DNA of 64,000 bases from Mycolicibacterium alvei (GCF_010727325.1 NZ_AP022565.1:186001-250000); one strand, 5' to 3'; counted from the first letter of the stretch, positions 9,001-16,976 are shown. Made by a program: numbers and translations. The notes: generated by a model not told the origin, from the letters alone.

Positions 9001-9747
9001 TCAGGCGGTGAAACCGCCGTCGACGTTCCAGTTTGCTCCGGTGACGTAGCCCGACTCCGGGCCGGCCAGGAAGCTCACCACGGCCGCGATGTCGCTGGTG
9101 TTCCCGTAGCGTCCCAGCGCGACGACTCCCTTTGCCGCCTCGGCGAATTCGCCCTGATCGGGGTTCATGTCGGTGTCGATCGGACCTGGCTGCACGTTGT
9201 TGACCGTGATCCCGCGCGGGCCGAGTTCGCGGGCCAGGCCGCGGGTGAGCGAGGCGACCGCTCCCTTGGTCATCGCGTAGGCCGACAACCCCGGCTCAGG
9301 TACCCGGTCGGCGTTGATGCTGCCGATGTTGATGATCCGTGCGCCCTCGCCGAGGTGCGCCACCGCGCTGCGGATCGCGGCGAACACGCCGCCGATGTTG
9401 ACCGCCACCAGCCGGTCGAATTGCTCTTGCGGAAAGTCGTCGATCGGTGAAATCACGGCCACGCCGGCATTGTTGACCAACACGTCCAGACCGCCGAGTT
9501 CCGCGACCGCCTGCTCGACCGCATTCGACACCTGCGCCGGATCGGCACTGTCGGCCTGGATCGCGACGACCTTGGCGCCTTCTGCGCTCAACTCGCTGAC
9601 CAGCTTGTCGGCCTCGGCGGCAGAGGCCCCGTAGGTGAAGGCCACCGCGGCGCCGTCGGCGGTGAGCCGTCGCACGATCCCTGCTCCGATTCCGCGGGAT
9701 CCGCCGGTCACCAGTGCGCGTCGTCCGGCCAAAGTCGGTGTGTTCAT
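9001..9747 (-). CDS. Short-chain dehydrogenase/reductase, FabG-like
   Basis: 248 residues. The cofactor motif is TGGSRGIG, the core motif NNAG, the catalytic Ser in INIGSIN and the YxxxK pair in YAMTK; the C-terminus is NVDGGFTA. This is the 3-oxoacyl-ACP-reductase-like SDR subfamily, using NAD(P)H; the physiological substrate is not evident. It is transcribed divergently from the DapB-like gene, and the shared region holds a CRP-like palindrome. Its stop lies 4 bp from the stop of the DUF4185 gene. Confidence 0.86.
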   Translation of the reverse strand: MNTPTLAGRRALVTGGSRGIGAGIVRRLTADGAAVAFTYGASAAEADKLVSELSAEGAKVVAIQADSADPAQVSNAVEQAVAELGGLDVLVNNAGVAVISPIDDFPQEQFDRLVAVNIGGVFAAIRSAVAHLGEGARIINIGSINADRVPEPGLSAYAMTKGAVASLTRGLARELGPRGITVNNVQPGPIDTDMNPDQGEFAEAAKGVVALGRYGNTSDIAAVVSFLAGPESGYVTGANWNVDGGFTA

Positions 9748-9826
9748 GATGTCGGCCCTCCGCGGGTGTTTCGACGAAAGCGAATGATGTTGAGGTCAAA
9801 GCTGATCGCACGGTGATGATTCCCGA

Positions 9827-9842
9827 TGTGACCGGTATCACC
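9827..9842. promoter_or_regulatory. CRP-like palindrome between divergent SDR and DapB-like genes
   Basis: TGTGACCGGTATCACC is an imperfect palindrome matching the TGTGA-N6-TCAC(A) form recognised by CRP/FNR-type regulators. It lies 13 bp upstream of the GTG chosen for the DapB-like gene. Mycobacterial CRP (Rv3676) uses closely related sites. This is a sequence match only, and short matches arise by chance. Confidence 0.35.
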
Positions 9843-9854
9843 TATGGTGTGGGC

Positions 9855-10928
9855 GTGAGAAAGCGCGTCGTGCTCTGGGGCACCGGTTTTGTGGGCAGCA
9901 TGGTGATCGCCGAGATCGTCAAACATCCCTTGTTCGAGCTGGTCGGCGTCGGCGTCAGCAATCCGGAGAAGGTGGGCCGCGACGTCGGCGAGATCTGCGG
10001 GCTGGGCGCGCCGATCGGTCTCACCGCGACCGACGATATCGACGCGCTGATCGCCCTGAAGCCCGATGCACTGGTCCACTACGGGCCGACCGCCGCCCAC
10101 GCCGACATCAACATCGACGTGATCACCCGATTCCTGCGGGCCGGTGTCGATGTCTGTTCCACCGCGATGACCCCGTGGGTGTGGCCCAAGATGCACCTCA
10201 ACCCGCCCAATTGGATCGAGCCGATCACCGAGGCGTGCGAGGCCGGTGGGGCGTCGTGCTTCACCACCGGGATCGACCCCGGCTTCGCCAACGACCTGTT
10301 CCCGATGACCCTGATGGGCCTGTGCTCCGAGATCCGCCAGGTGCGGGCCTCGGAACTGCTGGACTACACCAACTACACCGGTGACTACGAATTCGAGATG
10401 GGCATCGGCAAACCGCCCGAGCACCGGGCGCTGCTCGAAAACCGAGACATCTTGATCTTCGCCTGGGGCGCAACGGTTCCGATGATCGCGCACGCGGCAG
10501 GCATCGAGCTCGACGAGATCACCACGACGTGGGACAAGTGGATCACCCCCGACGAACGGAAGTCGGCCAAGGGCGTCATCGGAGCCGGCAACGTCGCCGC
10601 CGTGCGGTTCACGATCAACGGTGTCTACCGCGGCGAGACCCGGATCCAGCTTGAGCACGTCAACCGGATCGGCCCGGACGCCGCCCCGGACTGGCCGTCC
10701 GGAAACGACAACGACGTCTACCGGGTCGACATCGAGGGCACCCCGAGCATCTCTCAGGAGACCGCGTTCCGGTTCACCGACGGCTCCGGTCGCGATGCCG
10801 CCGCCGCGGGCTGCCTGGCCACCGGCCTGCGCGCGCTCAATGCCGTACCCGCGGTGAATGAACATTTGCCAGGCTGGGTGACACCGCTTGATCTACCACT
10901 GATTCCAGGGTTTGGCACTATTCGCTAG
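9855..10928 (+). CDS. DapB-like NAD(P)-binding oxidoreductase
   Basis: 357 residues from the GTG at 9855. It opens with a Rossmann strand and the nucleotide loop GTGFVGS, followed by a dihydrodipicolinate-reductase-like N-terminal domain to about residue 130. A mixed alpha/beta domain containing TTGIDPGFANDLFP follows. Proteins of this kind in actinobacteria are annotated as DapB-related or 2,4-diaminopentanoate-dehydrogenase-like; the reaction is unknown. In-frame upstream codons exist to 9813, but VRKRVV directly before the Rossmann strand is the usual family start. Neighbouring enzymes are unrelated, so context does not help. Confidence 0.75.
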   Translation: MRKRVVLWGTGFVGSMVIAEIVKHPLFELVGVGVSNPEKVGRDVGEICGLGAPIGLTATDDIDALIALKPDALVHYGPTAAHADINIDVITRFLRAGVDVCSTAMTPWVWPKMHLNPPNWIEPITEACEAGGASCFTTGIDPGFANDLFPMTLMGLCSEIRQVRASELLDYTNYTGDYEFEMGIGKPPEHRALLENRDILIFAWGATVPMIAHAAGIELDEITTTWDKWITPDERKSAKGVIGAGNVAAVRFTINGVYRGETRIQLEHVNRIGPDAAPDWPSGNDNDVYRVDIEGTPSISQETAFRFTDGSGRDAAAAGCLATGLRALNAVPAVNEHLPGWVTPLDLPLIPGFGTIR

Positions 10929-10991
10929 GTAACGCACGCCCCGTCAAACGAGATGGACTACCGGATAGGGTTCTTCTCGAAACGGGGTGAC

Positions 10992-12815
10992 ATGGCTGAC
11001 GGGATCGGGTTGTCGATCGGATCGACAAACCTCACAGCGGTAGTGGTGGGACGGGCCGCGGTGACGCGGTCGCCGGTGCTGACGCTCTTCCCGCATCGGG
11101 CCGCCGAGGTGGGGGTACCCAGCGAGAATCCCAATCTGAACGAGCGCGGTCTGATCCTCACCGACTTCGTCGAACGGGTGGGGGATCCGGTCGGGATGCT
11201 CGCCCCCGACGGCTCGTCGCACCGGGGCGAGACCCTGCTGGCCGACGCCTTGGCGGCGCTGCTGCGCACGCTGACCGGGGGTCGACCCCCCGCAGATCCG
11301 ATCACCGTCACCCATCCCGCGCATTGGCGGCCCAACCAGGTCGAGGCGCTGCGCACCGAACTGGCCGCTCTCGGCGGTTTCGGCGATCCGGTGCTGGTGC
11401 CCGACGCGGCGGCGACGCTGGTCGCACTCCAGGACAACCCGGGGGTGCCGACGCGCGGCGTGATCGCGGTATGCGACTTCGGGGGCAGCGGCACCAGCAT
11501 CACCCTGGCCGACGCGGACAACGGGTATCAGCCGATCGCCCCGACCATCCGGCATTCCGACCTGTCCGGTGACTTGATCGACCAGGGACTGCTCACCCAT
11601 GTGGTGAACGACCTGTCCGCCGCCGGGTCGATCGATCTGGCCGGCACCTCGGCCATCGGCTCGCTCGGCCGTCTGCGCACCGAATGCCGGCGCGCCAAGG
11701 AACGGCTGTCCACCGAATCCGTCACGGCCCTGGTCGCCGAACTCCCGGGGCATCGCAGCGACGTACGGCTGAACCGCAACGAACTCGATGACGTGATCGC
11801 CCAACCGCTGCGCGAGTTCATGTCCGTCCTTCAGGGTGCGATAGAACGCACCGGGTTGCGCCCCGGTGAACTGGTGGCGGTGGCTTCCACCGGCGGGGGC
11901 GCCCGGATTCCCGCGATCACGACGACGCTGTCCGAACACCTCCGACTGCCGGTCATCACCGCGGCCCAGCCGGAGTTGACCCCGGCCATCGGCGGTGGCC
12001 TGATCGCGGTGCGTGGCACCGTGGACGACGGCAGAACAGCGATGGCCCCGGCATCGGCGGCAGCCCCGCCGACACAGGCCGCGGCCCTGGTGGCGCCCGA
12101 GCCTCCGGCCGCTTCGCAGGCGCTGGCCTGGTCCGATGCCGAGAACGTGCCCGACGTCGCGCCGGTCGACGATTACCGGGCCGAGGAGTACGGCGACGAT
12201 TACGGGGCCGACTTCGACACCGGATTGGACGCCGCAGGTGGACGGACCACGGCGCGACCTCGACTCGAGTTCGGTGATCGCGAGCCGACCGAACGCGACG
12301 AGATCGCCGCCCGGCCCTGGTATCGCCGCCGGCCCGTGATCCTGGGTACCGCGGCCGCCGCCGTGTTGGTCGCCGTCCTGGCGGCGTTGGTGACCGTCCT
12401 GGGGAGCGACGAGCCCACCCGGCCGGCGTCCACCTCCAAGGCGGTCACCTCGACGACTGCGGCCCCGGACGAGCAGTCGCCTGGCGTGCCGGTCGACGGA
12501 CCCGTCACCGACCAGGCGCCGCAGACCGTCACCCACGAGCCGCAGGCCCCGCACACGGTGACACAGACCGTGGAGCAACCCGCCCCGGAGGCTCCACCGG
12601 TGACGGAGGCTCCGCCGCCCGCCGAGACGCCTCCGCCTCCGACCACCGAGGAGCCGCCGACGACGACGCAGGCCCCGCCCACCACCACGCAGGTTCCCGC
12701 CACCACGCCGGCGCCCACGACCACGCCGGCGCCCTGGAGTCCCACCGCGCCGTATCCGACGATCCCCGGCCTGCCGTGGGTTCCGGCGCCGGGTGGCGGT
12801 CACACTGGGGGCTGA
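10992..12815 (+). CDS. Hsp70-like membrane protein with Pro/Thr-rich external tail
   Basis: 607 residues. The first 350 residues resemble the actin-like ATPase of Hsp70: GLSIGSTN phosphate loop, a later CDFGGSGTSITLAD loop and an ASTGGGARIP adenosine motif. There is no substrate-binding domain. An acidic linker (around residues 380-440) leads to a single transmembrane helix (VILGTAAAAVLVAVLAALVTVLG), then about 140 residues rich in Pro and Thr that should lie outside the membrane. Mycobacteria carry several such Hsp70-like proteins of unknown role. The ATG at 10992 is preceded by GGGGTGAC; an upstream ATG at 10953 lacks a ribosome-binding site. Confidence 0.8.
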   Translation: MADGIGLSIGSTNLTAVVVGRAAVTRSPVLTLFPHRAAEVGVPSENPNLNERGLILTDFVERVGDPVGMLAPDGSSHRGETLLADALAALLRTLTGGRPPADPITVTHPAHWRPNQVEALRTELAALGGFGDPVLVPDAAATLVALQDNPGVPTRGVIAVCDFGGSGTSITLADADNGYQPIAPTIRHSDLSGDLIDQGLLTHVVNDLSAAGSIDLAGTSAIGSLGRLRTECRRAKERLSTESVTALVAELPGHRSDVRLNRNELDDVIAQPLREFMSVLQGAIERTGLRPGELVAVASTGGGARIPAITTTLSEHLRLPVITAAQPELTPAIGGGLIAVRGTVDDGRTAMAPASAAAPPTQAAALVAPEPPAASQALAWSDAENVPDVAPVDDYRAEEYGDDYGADFDTGLDAAGGRTTARPRLEFGDREPTERDEIAARPWYRRRPVILGTAAAAVLVAVLAALVTVLGSDEPTRPASTSKAVTSTTAAPDEQSPGVPVDGPVTDQAPQTVTHEPQAPHTVTQTVEQPAPEAPPVTEAPPPAETPPPPTTEEPPTTTQAPPTTTQVPATTPAPTTTPAPWSPTAPYPTIPGLPWVPAPGGGHTGG

Positions 12816-12836
12816 CAGTTCGGGCCGGGGTACGGA

Positions 12837-13196
12837 CTAAGTGCAGCAGTTCGGATCGAGAACCACGCAAAGCGCTTGCAGGGCTTCGGGTTTGACGCGG
12901 TGAAAGACATTCATGCCGCGGCGATCGGATAGCACCAGCCCAGCCTTGCGGAGCTGTCCGAGGTGGTGGCTGACGGTGGACTCGCTGAGGCCGAGTGCGG
13001 TGGCGAGGTCGCCGCTGGTCTCCTCGGCGTGGACCGAGCTGAACAGTAGCGACATGATCTTGACCCGCATCGGATCGGCGAGTGCCTTGAGTCGCATCGC
13101 TACCGCAAGGGCATCGTCATCGCTGATCGGGCCTGCGGCCACCGGGGCGCAGCACACCGGAGCGGACATGTCGATCACGGGCAGCGCCTTGGGCAT
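12837..13196 (-). CDS. ArsR/SmtB-family metalloregulator (Rv2640c-like), copy 1
   Basis: 119 residues. The winged helix-turn-helix core runs from LKALADPMRVKIMSLL to a recognition helix STVSHHLGQLRKAGLV. Cysteine pairs lie at both ends: APVCCAP near residue 14 and the C-terminal DPNCC. These are likely metal ligands and distinguish it from arsR at 14813. In M. tuberculosis the equivalent Rv2640c also stands divergently next to cadI. It should repress its own promoter and that of cadI through the palindrome at 13219-13232. A nearly identical second copy lies at 20703-21062. The ATG at 13196 gives both copies the same 119-residue length. Confidence 0.88.
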   Translation of the reverse strand: MPKALPVIDMSAPVCCAPVAAGPISDDDALAVAMRLKALADPMRVKIMSLLFSSVHAEETSGDLATALGLSESTVSHHLGQLRKAGLVLSDRRGMNVFHRVKPEALQALCVVLDPNCCT

Positions 13197-13218
13197 GAAA
13201 ACCATCCTGCCATCGATA

Positions 13219-13232
13219 TTGACATATATCAA
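13219..13232. promoter_or_regulatory. Operator with back-to-back -35 boxes, arsR-type/cadI copy 1
   Basis: TTGACATATATCAA is a 12-of-14 palindrome. Read on the plus strand it contains TTGACA (-35 for cadI, with CATTCT about 16 bp downstream). Read on the minus strand it contains TTGATA (-35 for the repressor gene, with CAGGAT 17 bp downstream). A related half-site, CGATATATGTC, follows at 13265-13275. One repressor dimer could shut both promoters. The same arrangement is repeated at 21084-21097. Confidence 0.6.
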
Positions 13233-13297
13233 AAAGGTGGCATTCTGAGCGTGGCGCGTCAATTCGATATATGTCTCATCTCTGGTGGAGGTCGCTC

Positions 13298-13795
13298 ATG
13301 TCCCGTGTCCAACTCGCCCTGAACGTCGATGATCTCGACGAGGCGATCACGTTCTACTCCAAGCTGTTCAACACCACCCCGGCCAAGGTCAAGCCGGGCT
13401 ACGCCAACTTCGCGATCACCGAGCCGGCGCTCAAGCTGGTGCTGTTGGAGAACCCCGGCAAGGGCGGCACCATCAACCACCTCGGCGTCGAGGTCGACTC
13501 CAGCGAAACCGTGCATGCCGAGATCGCCCGCCTGACCGGCGAGGGCCTGTTCACCGATGAGGAGATCGGCACCACGTGTTGCTTCGCCACCCAGGACAAG
13601 GTGTGGGTGACCGGCCCCGCCGGTGAGAAGTGGGAGGTCTACACGGTGCTGGCCGATTCGGACACGTTCGGCACCAGTCCGCAGCATCTCGACGATGCGG
13701 CCGAGGGGGAGGGCGGGGTGTGCTGCGGCGGCACCGCCGCGGGCACTGCCGAAGCGAGCCCGCCGGCCGACGTCCAGACCACCTCATGCTGCTGA
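13298..13795 (+). CDS. cadI: CadI-like cadmium/arsenite-inducible VOC-fold protein, copy 1
   Basis: 165 residues; glyoxalase/bleomycin-resistance (VOC) fold. LALNVDDLDEAITFYSKLF opens the fold, and the core contains HLGVEV, TTCCFATQDKVWVTGP and GEKWEVY. The C-terminal tail is cysteine-rich (GVCCGG, then TSCC), suited to metal binding. M. tuberculosis cadI (Rv2641) is induced by Cd and As, although no enzyme reaction is established for it. GGTGGAGG at 13284-13291 precedes the ATG. It is the first gene of the ars operon; 15 bp separate it from the dioxygenase gene. Confidence 0.88.
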   Translation: MSRVQLALNVDDLDEAITFYSKLFNTTPAKVKPGYANFAITEPALKLVLLENPGKGGTINHLGVEVDSSETVHAEIARLTGEGLFTDEEIGTTCCFATQDKVWVTGPAGEKWEVYTVLADSDTFGTSPQHLDDAAEGEGGVCCGGTAAGTAEASPPADVQTTSCC

Positions 13796-13810
13796 GCGCG
13801 GGACACGATC

Positions 13811-14761
13811 GTGGTATCTCCGGTCACCGATGACGCACCGTCGTTGTGGACGCGGGCAGACTTTCCGGACGAGTCGGAATGGTCATTCGAGCTGAGCGAC
13901 AGCGTCCGGCAGGCACTGGTCGACCATGGCAGAGGTGGCTCCGGGGCCGATCTGGCTCACCAGATCGGCCCCGAAGCCACCCGGTGGGCGCAGCTGCTCA
14001 ACGACGGGCCGGGATTCGTGCGCCTACGCAACTTTCCCATCGACGCCCTCACCGAGTCCGAGATCGAGCGCGCCTACCTCGGGTTGGGGTCTGTGCTGGG
14101 AACGCCGGTCGGGCAGGACCGCGACGGCAACATCATCACCCACATTCGCGATGAACGCATCCCCGCCGGGCCCAATGTGCGCAAATATCGGACAAACCTG
14201 CGGCAGGATTTTCACAGCGACGGCTCCGACCTCGTCGGGCTGCTGTGTCTGCACCCAGCCAAGGCCGGCGGCGAGTCCCGGATCGTCAGTGCGCACGCGG
14301 TTTTCAACGAGATGCTCCGCCGCGATCCGCACCTGCTCGAGGTCATGTATTCACCGATGCCCTGGAGTCGCAACGGTGAACAAGGTCCGGGTGAGGCACC
14401 GTACTTCGAACTGGCACCGATCACCGACATCGACGGAACACCGCGCATCTTCTTCATCGCCTGGTATATCCGCGACTCGCAACAACACCGCGCGGCGCCC
14501 CGCCTGACCGAGGATCAGCTCGCCGCGCTGGCACTCGTGGAGGGCATCGCCAACGATCCGCTGTTCCATATCGAGATGGAGTTCCGGCCCGGTGACGTGC
14601 AACTGCTCAACAACACCACCGTCCTGCACTCGCGTGAGGCCTACCTGGACGATGACGATCCGGGGCTGCGGCGCCATCTGCTGAGGCTGTGGCTGACATC
14701 GGACGTCCCACAGGCCAATGCACTGCTCCGTGGGGGCATTCCTGCGCGCAACGCCGACTAG
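13811..14761 (+). CDS. TauD/TfdA-type Fe(II)/2-oxoglutarate dioxygenase inside the ars operon
   Basis: 316 residues from a GTG start. The iron facial triad is visible as HxD at His135/Asp137 (DFHSDGSD) and a distal His273 (VLHSREAY). A basic residue for 2-oxoglutarate is expected in RRHLLRLWL (about 287-292). The protein is a member of the clavaminate-synthase-like/TauD superfamily. It lies between cadI and arsR, where copy 2 has a DinB-like gene and where M. tuberculosis has nothing. An oxidation in arsenic or thiol metabolism would be a guess; the sequence shows only the fold and an apparently complete active site. Confidence 0.82.
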   Translation: MVSPVTDDAPSLWTRADFPDESEWSFELSDSVRQALVDHGRGGSGADLAHQIGPEATRWAQLLNDGPGFVRLRNFPIDALTESEIERAYLGLGSVLGTPVGQDRDGNIITHIRDERIPAGPNVRKYRTNLRQDFHSDGSDLVGLLCLHPAKAGGESRIVSAHAVFNEMLRRDPHLLEVMYSPMPWSRNGEQGPGEAPYFELAPITDIDGTPRIFFIAWYIRDSQQHRAAPRLTEDQLAALALVEGIANDPLFHIEMEFRPGDVQLLNNTTVLHSREAYLDDDDPGLRRHLLRLWLTSDVPQANALLRGGIPARNAD

Positions 14762-14776
14762 CTGCGAATGCGCCAC

Positions 14777-14815
14777 TTGCCAGACGGTATCGATAACTGT
14801 CAATATCGATGTATG
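14777..14815 (+). promoter_or_regulatory. Promoter of arsR copy 1, probably leaderless
   Basis: TTGCCA (14777-14782), an 18-bp spacer and CAATAT (14801-14806) lie just six bases before the ATG of arsR. Transcription would therefore start at or near the start codon, as for many leaderless mycobacterial mRNAs. The interval also contains ATCGATA and TCAATATCGA repeats, likely the ArsR operator. The equivalent at 22219-22256 keeps the same boxes with a 17-bp spacer. Confidence 0.55.
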
Positions 14816-15196
14816 TCGAATTCAGCGCCCGGGTCGGAGGCCGGCCAGGATTGTTGCCCGCCGGTGACGTTGCTACGCGAACCGCTCACCGCCGAAGCCG
14901 CCGCCGCCATGGCGGTCAAACTCAAGGCCCTGGCCGATCCGGTTCGCCTGCAACTGTTCTCGGCGATCGCCAGCCACACCGGCGGTGAGGCCTGCGTGTG
15001 CGATATCTCGATAGGAGTGCAGGTCTCACAGCCGACGGTGAGCCATCACCTCAGAGTGTTGCGCGACGCCGGCCTGCTGACGTCGCAACGGCGCGCGTCG
15101 TGGGTCTACTACGCCGTGGTGCCCGACGCGCTCGCCGGCCTGGCGGTGCTGCTCGAAGCGACCGGCGCTGACGCGGCGGCAGGAGCGACGGCATGA
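14813..15196 (+). CDS. arsR: ArsR arsenical-responsive repressor, copy 1
   Basis: 127 residues. The ArsR-family winged helix core begins with LKALADPVRLQLFSAIAS. The As(III)-type cysteines lie in GGEACVCDIS, directly before the recognition region SQPTVSHHLRVLRDAGLL. Further cysteines occur in the N-terminal QDCCPP. The closest remembered relative is M. tuberculosis Rv2642. It should release the promoter in front of itself when As(III) or Sb(III) binds. The stop overlaps the acr3 start (ATGA at 15193-15196), so translation is coupled. Confidence 0.9.
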   Translation: MSNSAPGSEAGQDCCPPVTLLREPLTAEAAAAMAVKLKALADPVRLQLFSAIASHTGGEACVCDISIGVQVSQPTVSHHLRVLRDAGLLTSQRRASWVYYAVVPDALAGLAVLLEATGADAAAGATA

Positions 15197-16284
15197 CCGA
15201 CACGACGACGTCGGCGACTCCGGTCGTCGGCAAGCTCTCCACCCTGGACCGCTACCTGCCGGTCTGGATCGGGGCGGCGATGGTCGCGGGCCTGCTGCTG
15301 GGCCGATGGGTCCCGGGTCTGAATATCGCACTGGAAAAGGTTCAGATCGACGGGATTTCGCTGCCGATCGCCCTCGGCTTGCTGATCATGATGTATCCGG
15401 TACTGGCCAAGGTCCGGTACGACCGGCTCGACACCGTCACCGGCGACCGCAGGCTGCTGCTGTCCTCGCTGCTGCTGAACTGGGTGCTCGGGCCGGCGTT
15501 GATGTTCGCCCTGGCCTGGCTGTTGCTGCCCGATCTGCCCGAGTACCGCACCGGGCTCATCATCGTCGGGCTGGCCCGCTGCATTGCCATGGTCATCATC
15601 TGGAACGACCTGGCCTGCGGAGACCGCGAAGCCGCAGCCGTGCTGGTCGCGCTCAACTCGATCTTCCAGGTCATCATGTTCGCCGTGCTGGGCTGGTTCT
15701 ACCTGTCGGTGCTGCCCGGCTGGCTCGGCCTGGAACAAACCAGCATCGACACCTCACCGTGGCAGATCGCCAAATCGGTACTGATATTCCTCGGTATTCC
15801 GTTGCTCGCGGGATATCTGTCGCGCCGACTGGGGGAGAAGGCCAGAAGTCGCGAGTGGTATGAATCTGAGTTCCTGCCCAGAATCGGGCCGTGGGCACTC
15901 TACGGGCTGCTGTTCACCATCGTGGTTCTCTTTGCGCTGCAAGGTGATCAGATCACCAATCGGCCCCTGGACGTGGTTCGCATCGCGCTGCCGCTGTTGG
16001 CGTATTTCGCCATCATGTGGGGAGGCGGCTATCTACTCGGAACCATGCTCGGTCTGGGCTACGAGCGCACCACCACCCTGGCGTTCACGGCGGCAGGCAA
16101 CAATTTCGAGCTGGCCATCGCCGTGGCGATCGCCACCTACGGCGCCACTTCCGGCCAAGCTCTGGCCGGGGTGGTCGGACCGCTGATCGAAGTGCCGGTC
16201 CTGGTCGCTCTGGTCTACGTCTCGCTGGCGCTGCGCAAGCGGTTCAGCCACCACACCGCACCGCGTCGGAGTGATCGGCCATGA
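15193..16284 (+). CDS. acr3: Acr3-family arsenite efflux permease, copy 1
   Basis: 363 residues with about ten hydrophobic helices. The Acr3 hallmarks are visible: IWNDLACGDREAAAVLVALNS with the conserved Cys at 142, and AFTAAGNNFELAIAVAIA with the conserved Asn and Glu near residue 305. It exports As(III) across the cytoplasmic membrane in exchange for protons. In M. tuberculosis the corresponding gene (Rv2643) is fused to arsC; here permease and reductase are separate but overlap by four bases at each boundary. Confidence 0.93.
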   Translation: MTDTTTSATPVVGKLSTLDRYLPVWIGAAMVAGLLLGRWVPGLNIALEKVQIDGISLPIALGLLIMMYPVLAKVRYDRLDTVTGDRRLLLSSLLLNWVLGPALMFALAWLLLPDLPEYRTGLIIVGLARCIAMVIIWNDLACGDREAAAVLVALNSIFQVIMFAVLGWFYLSVLPGWLGLEQTSIDTSPWQIAKSVLIFLGIPLLAGYLSRRLGEKARSREWYESEFLPRIGPWALYGLLFTIVVLFALQGDQITNRPLDVVRIALPLLAYFAIMWGGGYLLGTMLGLGYERTTTLAFTAAGNNFELAIAVAIATYGATSGQALAGVVGPLIEVPVLVALVYVSLALRKRFSHHTAPRRSDRP

Positions 16285-16706
16285 CCGACAGCCCTGACGG
16301 GAAACCCACCGTGCTGTTCCTGTGCACCCACAACGCCGGCCGCTCCCAGATGGCTCTCGGCTATTTCACCCACTACGCCGGCGAGCGGGCCGTCGCCTGG
16401 TCGGGTGGATCTGAACCAGGCAACGAGATCAACCCCGCCGCCGTCGCCGCCATGGCCGAGGTCGGCATCGACATCACCGGCGAATACCCCAAACCCTGGA
16501 CTGACGACATCGTCCGAGCCGCCGATGTCGTCATCACCATGGGCTGCGGGGACGCGTGCCCGATCTTCCCGGGTAAACGCTACGAGAACTGGGACCTACC
16601 CGACCCGGCCGGTCAGGGTCTCCACGCCGTACGTCCGATCCGCGACCGGATCGACGAGCAGGTCCGCCGCCTGTTGGCCGAACTGAATGTACCCAGCACC
16701 TCGTGA
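16281..16706 (+). CDS. arsC: Arsenate reductase, low-molecular-weight phosphatase fold, copy 1
   Basis: 141 residues. The phosphate-binding loop is CTHNAGRSQ near residue 15. A second cysteine pair follows in MGCGDACPIFPGK, and KRYENWDLPDPAG is typical of the family. It reduces arsenate to arsenite using a thiol partner (thioredoxin- or mycoredoxin/mycothiol-linked) and feeds Acr3. Copy 2 has an extra N-terminal helical domain of about 80 residues. Copy 1 keeps the same first five residues MTDSP and then jumps straight to DGKPTV, which looks like an in-frame deletion. ATGA overlap with acr3. Confidence 0.9.
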   Translation: MTDSPDGKPTVLFLCTHNAGRSQMALGYFTHYAGERAVAWSGGSEPGNEINPAAVAAMAEVGIDITGEYPKPWTDDIVRAADVVITMGCGDACPIFPGKRYENWDLPDPAGQGLHAVRPIRDRIDEQVRRLLAELNVPSTS

Positions 16707-16732
16707 CGACGAAAACCCACGGAGCCAAGCGA

Positions 16733-16754
16733 AGTCGGTCATGACCGCCGGACT
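16733..16754 (+). pseudogene. Vestige of a second arsenate reductase gene after ars copy 1
   Basis: 22 bases here match 24485-24506 in 19 positions, that is, codons for KSVMAAGL in the second reductase of copy 2 (here KSVMTAGL). Directly after the arsC stop both copies also share CGAAAACC. The simplest reading is that copy 1 once had the same second arsC and lost most of it by deletion. The match creates the chance palindrome CGGTCATGACCG at 16736-16747. Confidence 0.55.
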
Positions 16755-16757
16755 ACC

Positions 16758-16964
16758 TCAGCGCGGAACCGAGTCCGTGTTGCCGTTGCACGGCGGGCCC
16801 CACAGGCCGCGATGCGCTTGTCTGGCTTCATTCGCGGCGGCGGCGATCGCGTCATATCGGACGACAGGGCGACGATCGTAGACATACGCATGGGCCATCC
16901 CGGCTCTCGCGGCTTCCACCGAGTAGTCCCAGCCGTCGGCGCGGACCAGGTAGCCCAGGGTGCG
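16758..16964 (-). pseudogene. C-terminal fragment of a staphylococcal-nuclease-like gene, separated by the element
   Basis: The minus-strand frame reads RTLGYLVRADGWDYSVEA, then RAGMAHAYVY, and ends in LWGPPCNGNTDSVPR. This is the second half of the SNase (TNase) fold as found in secreted mycobacterial nucleases. It lacks a signal peptide, the calcium-binding Asp and the first Arg/Glu active-site pair; those lie at 31055-31377 in the same orientation. The frame stays open a further 230 bp into the mobile element, but that part has no SNase character. Confidence 0.88.
16960..16964. repeat. Left core GTGCG of the integrated element
   Basis: GTGCG occurs at both junctions (here and at 31055-31059), directly flanking the element. 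On the minus strand it encodes the conserved Arg codon CGC of DRYGR. Removing the element together with one copy restores DRYGRTLGYL. Confidence 0.7.
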
Positions 16965-16965
16965 G

Positions 16966-16976
16966 TTAACTGCAGT
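16966..16976 (+). repeat. Left terminal inverted repeat of the element
   Basis: TTAACTGCAGT at the left end corresponds to TTATCTGCACT at the right end (31044-31054, reverse strand): 9 of 11 bases match. Further inside, ATCC recurs at nearly the same distance on both sides. These are plausible recombinase-binding arms. Confidence 0.55.

Noticed and set aside
16736..16747. Palindrome CGGTCATGACCG as an operator or terminator
   Set aside because: It is explained by coding sequence left from the second arsenate reductase gene.
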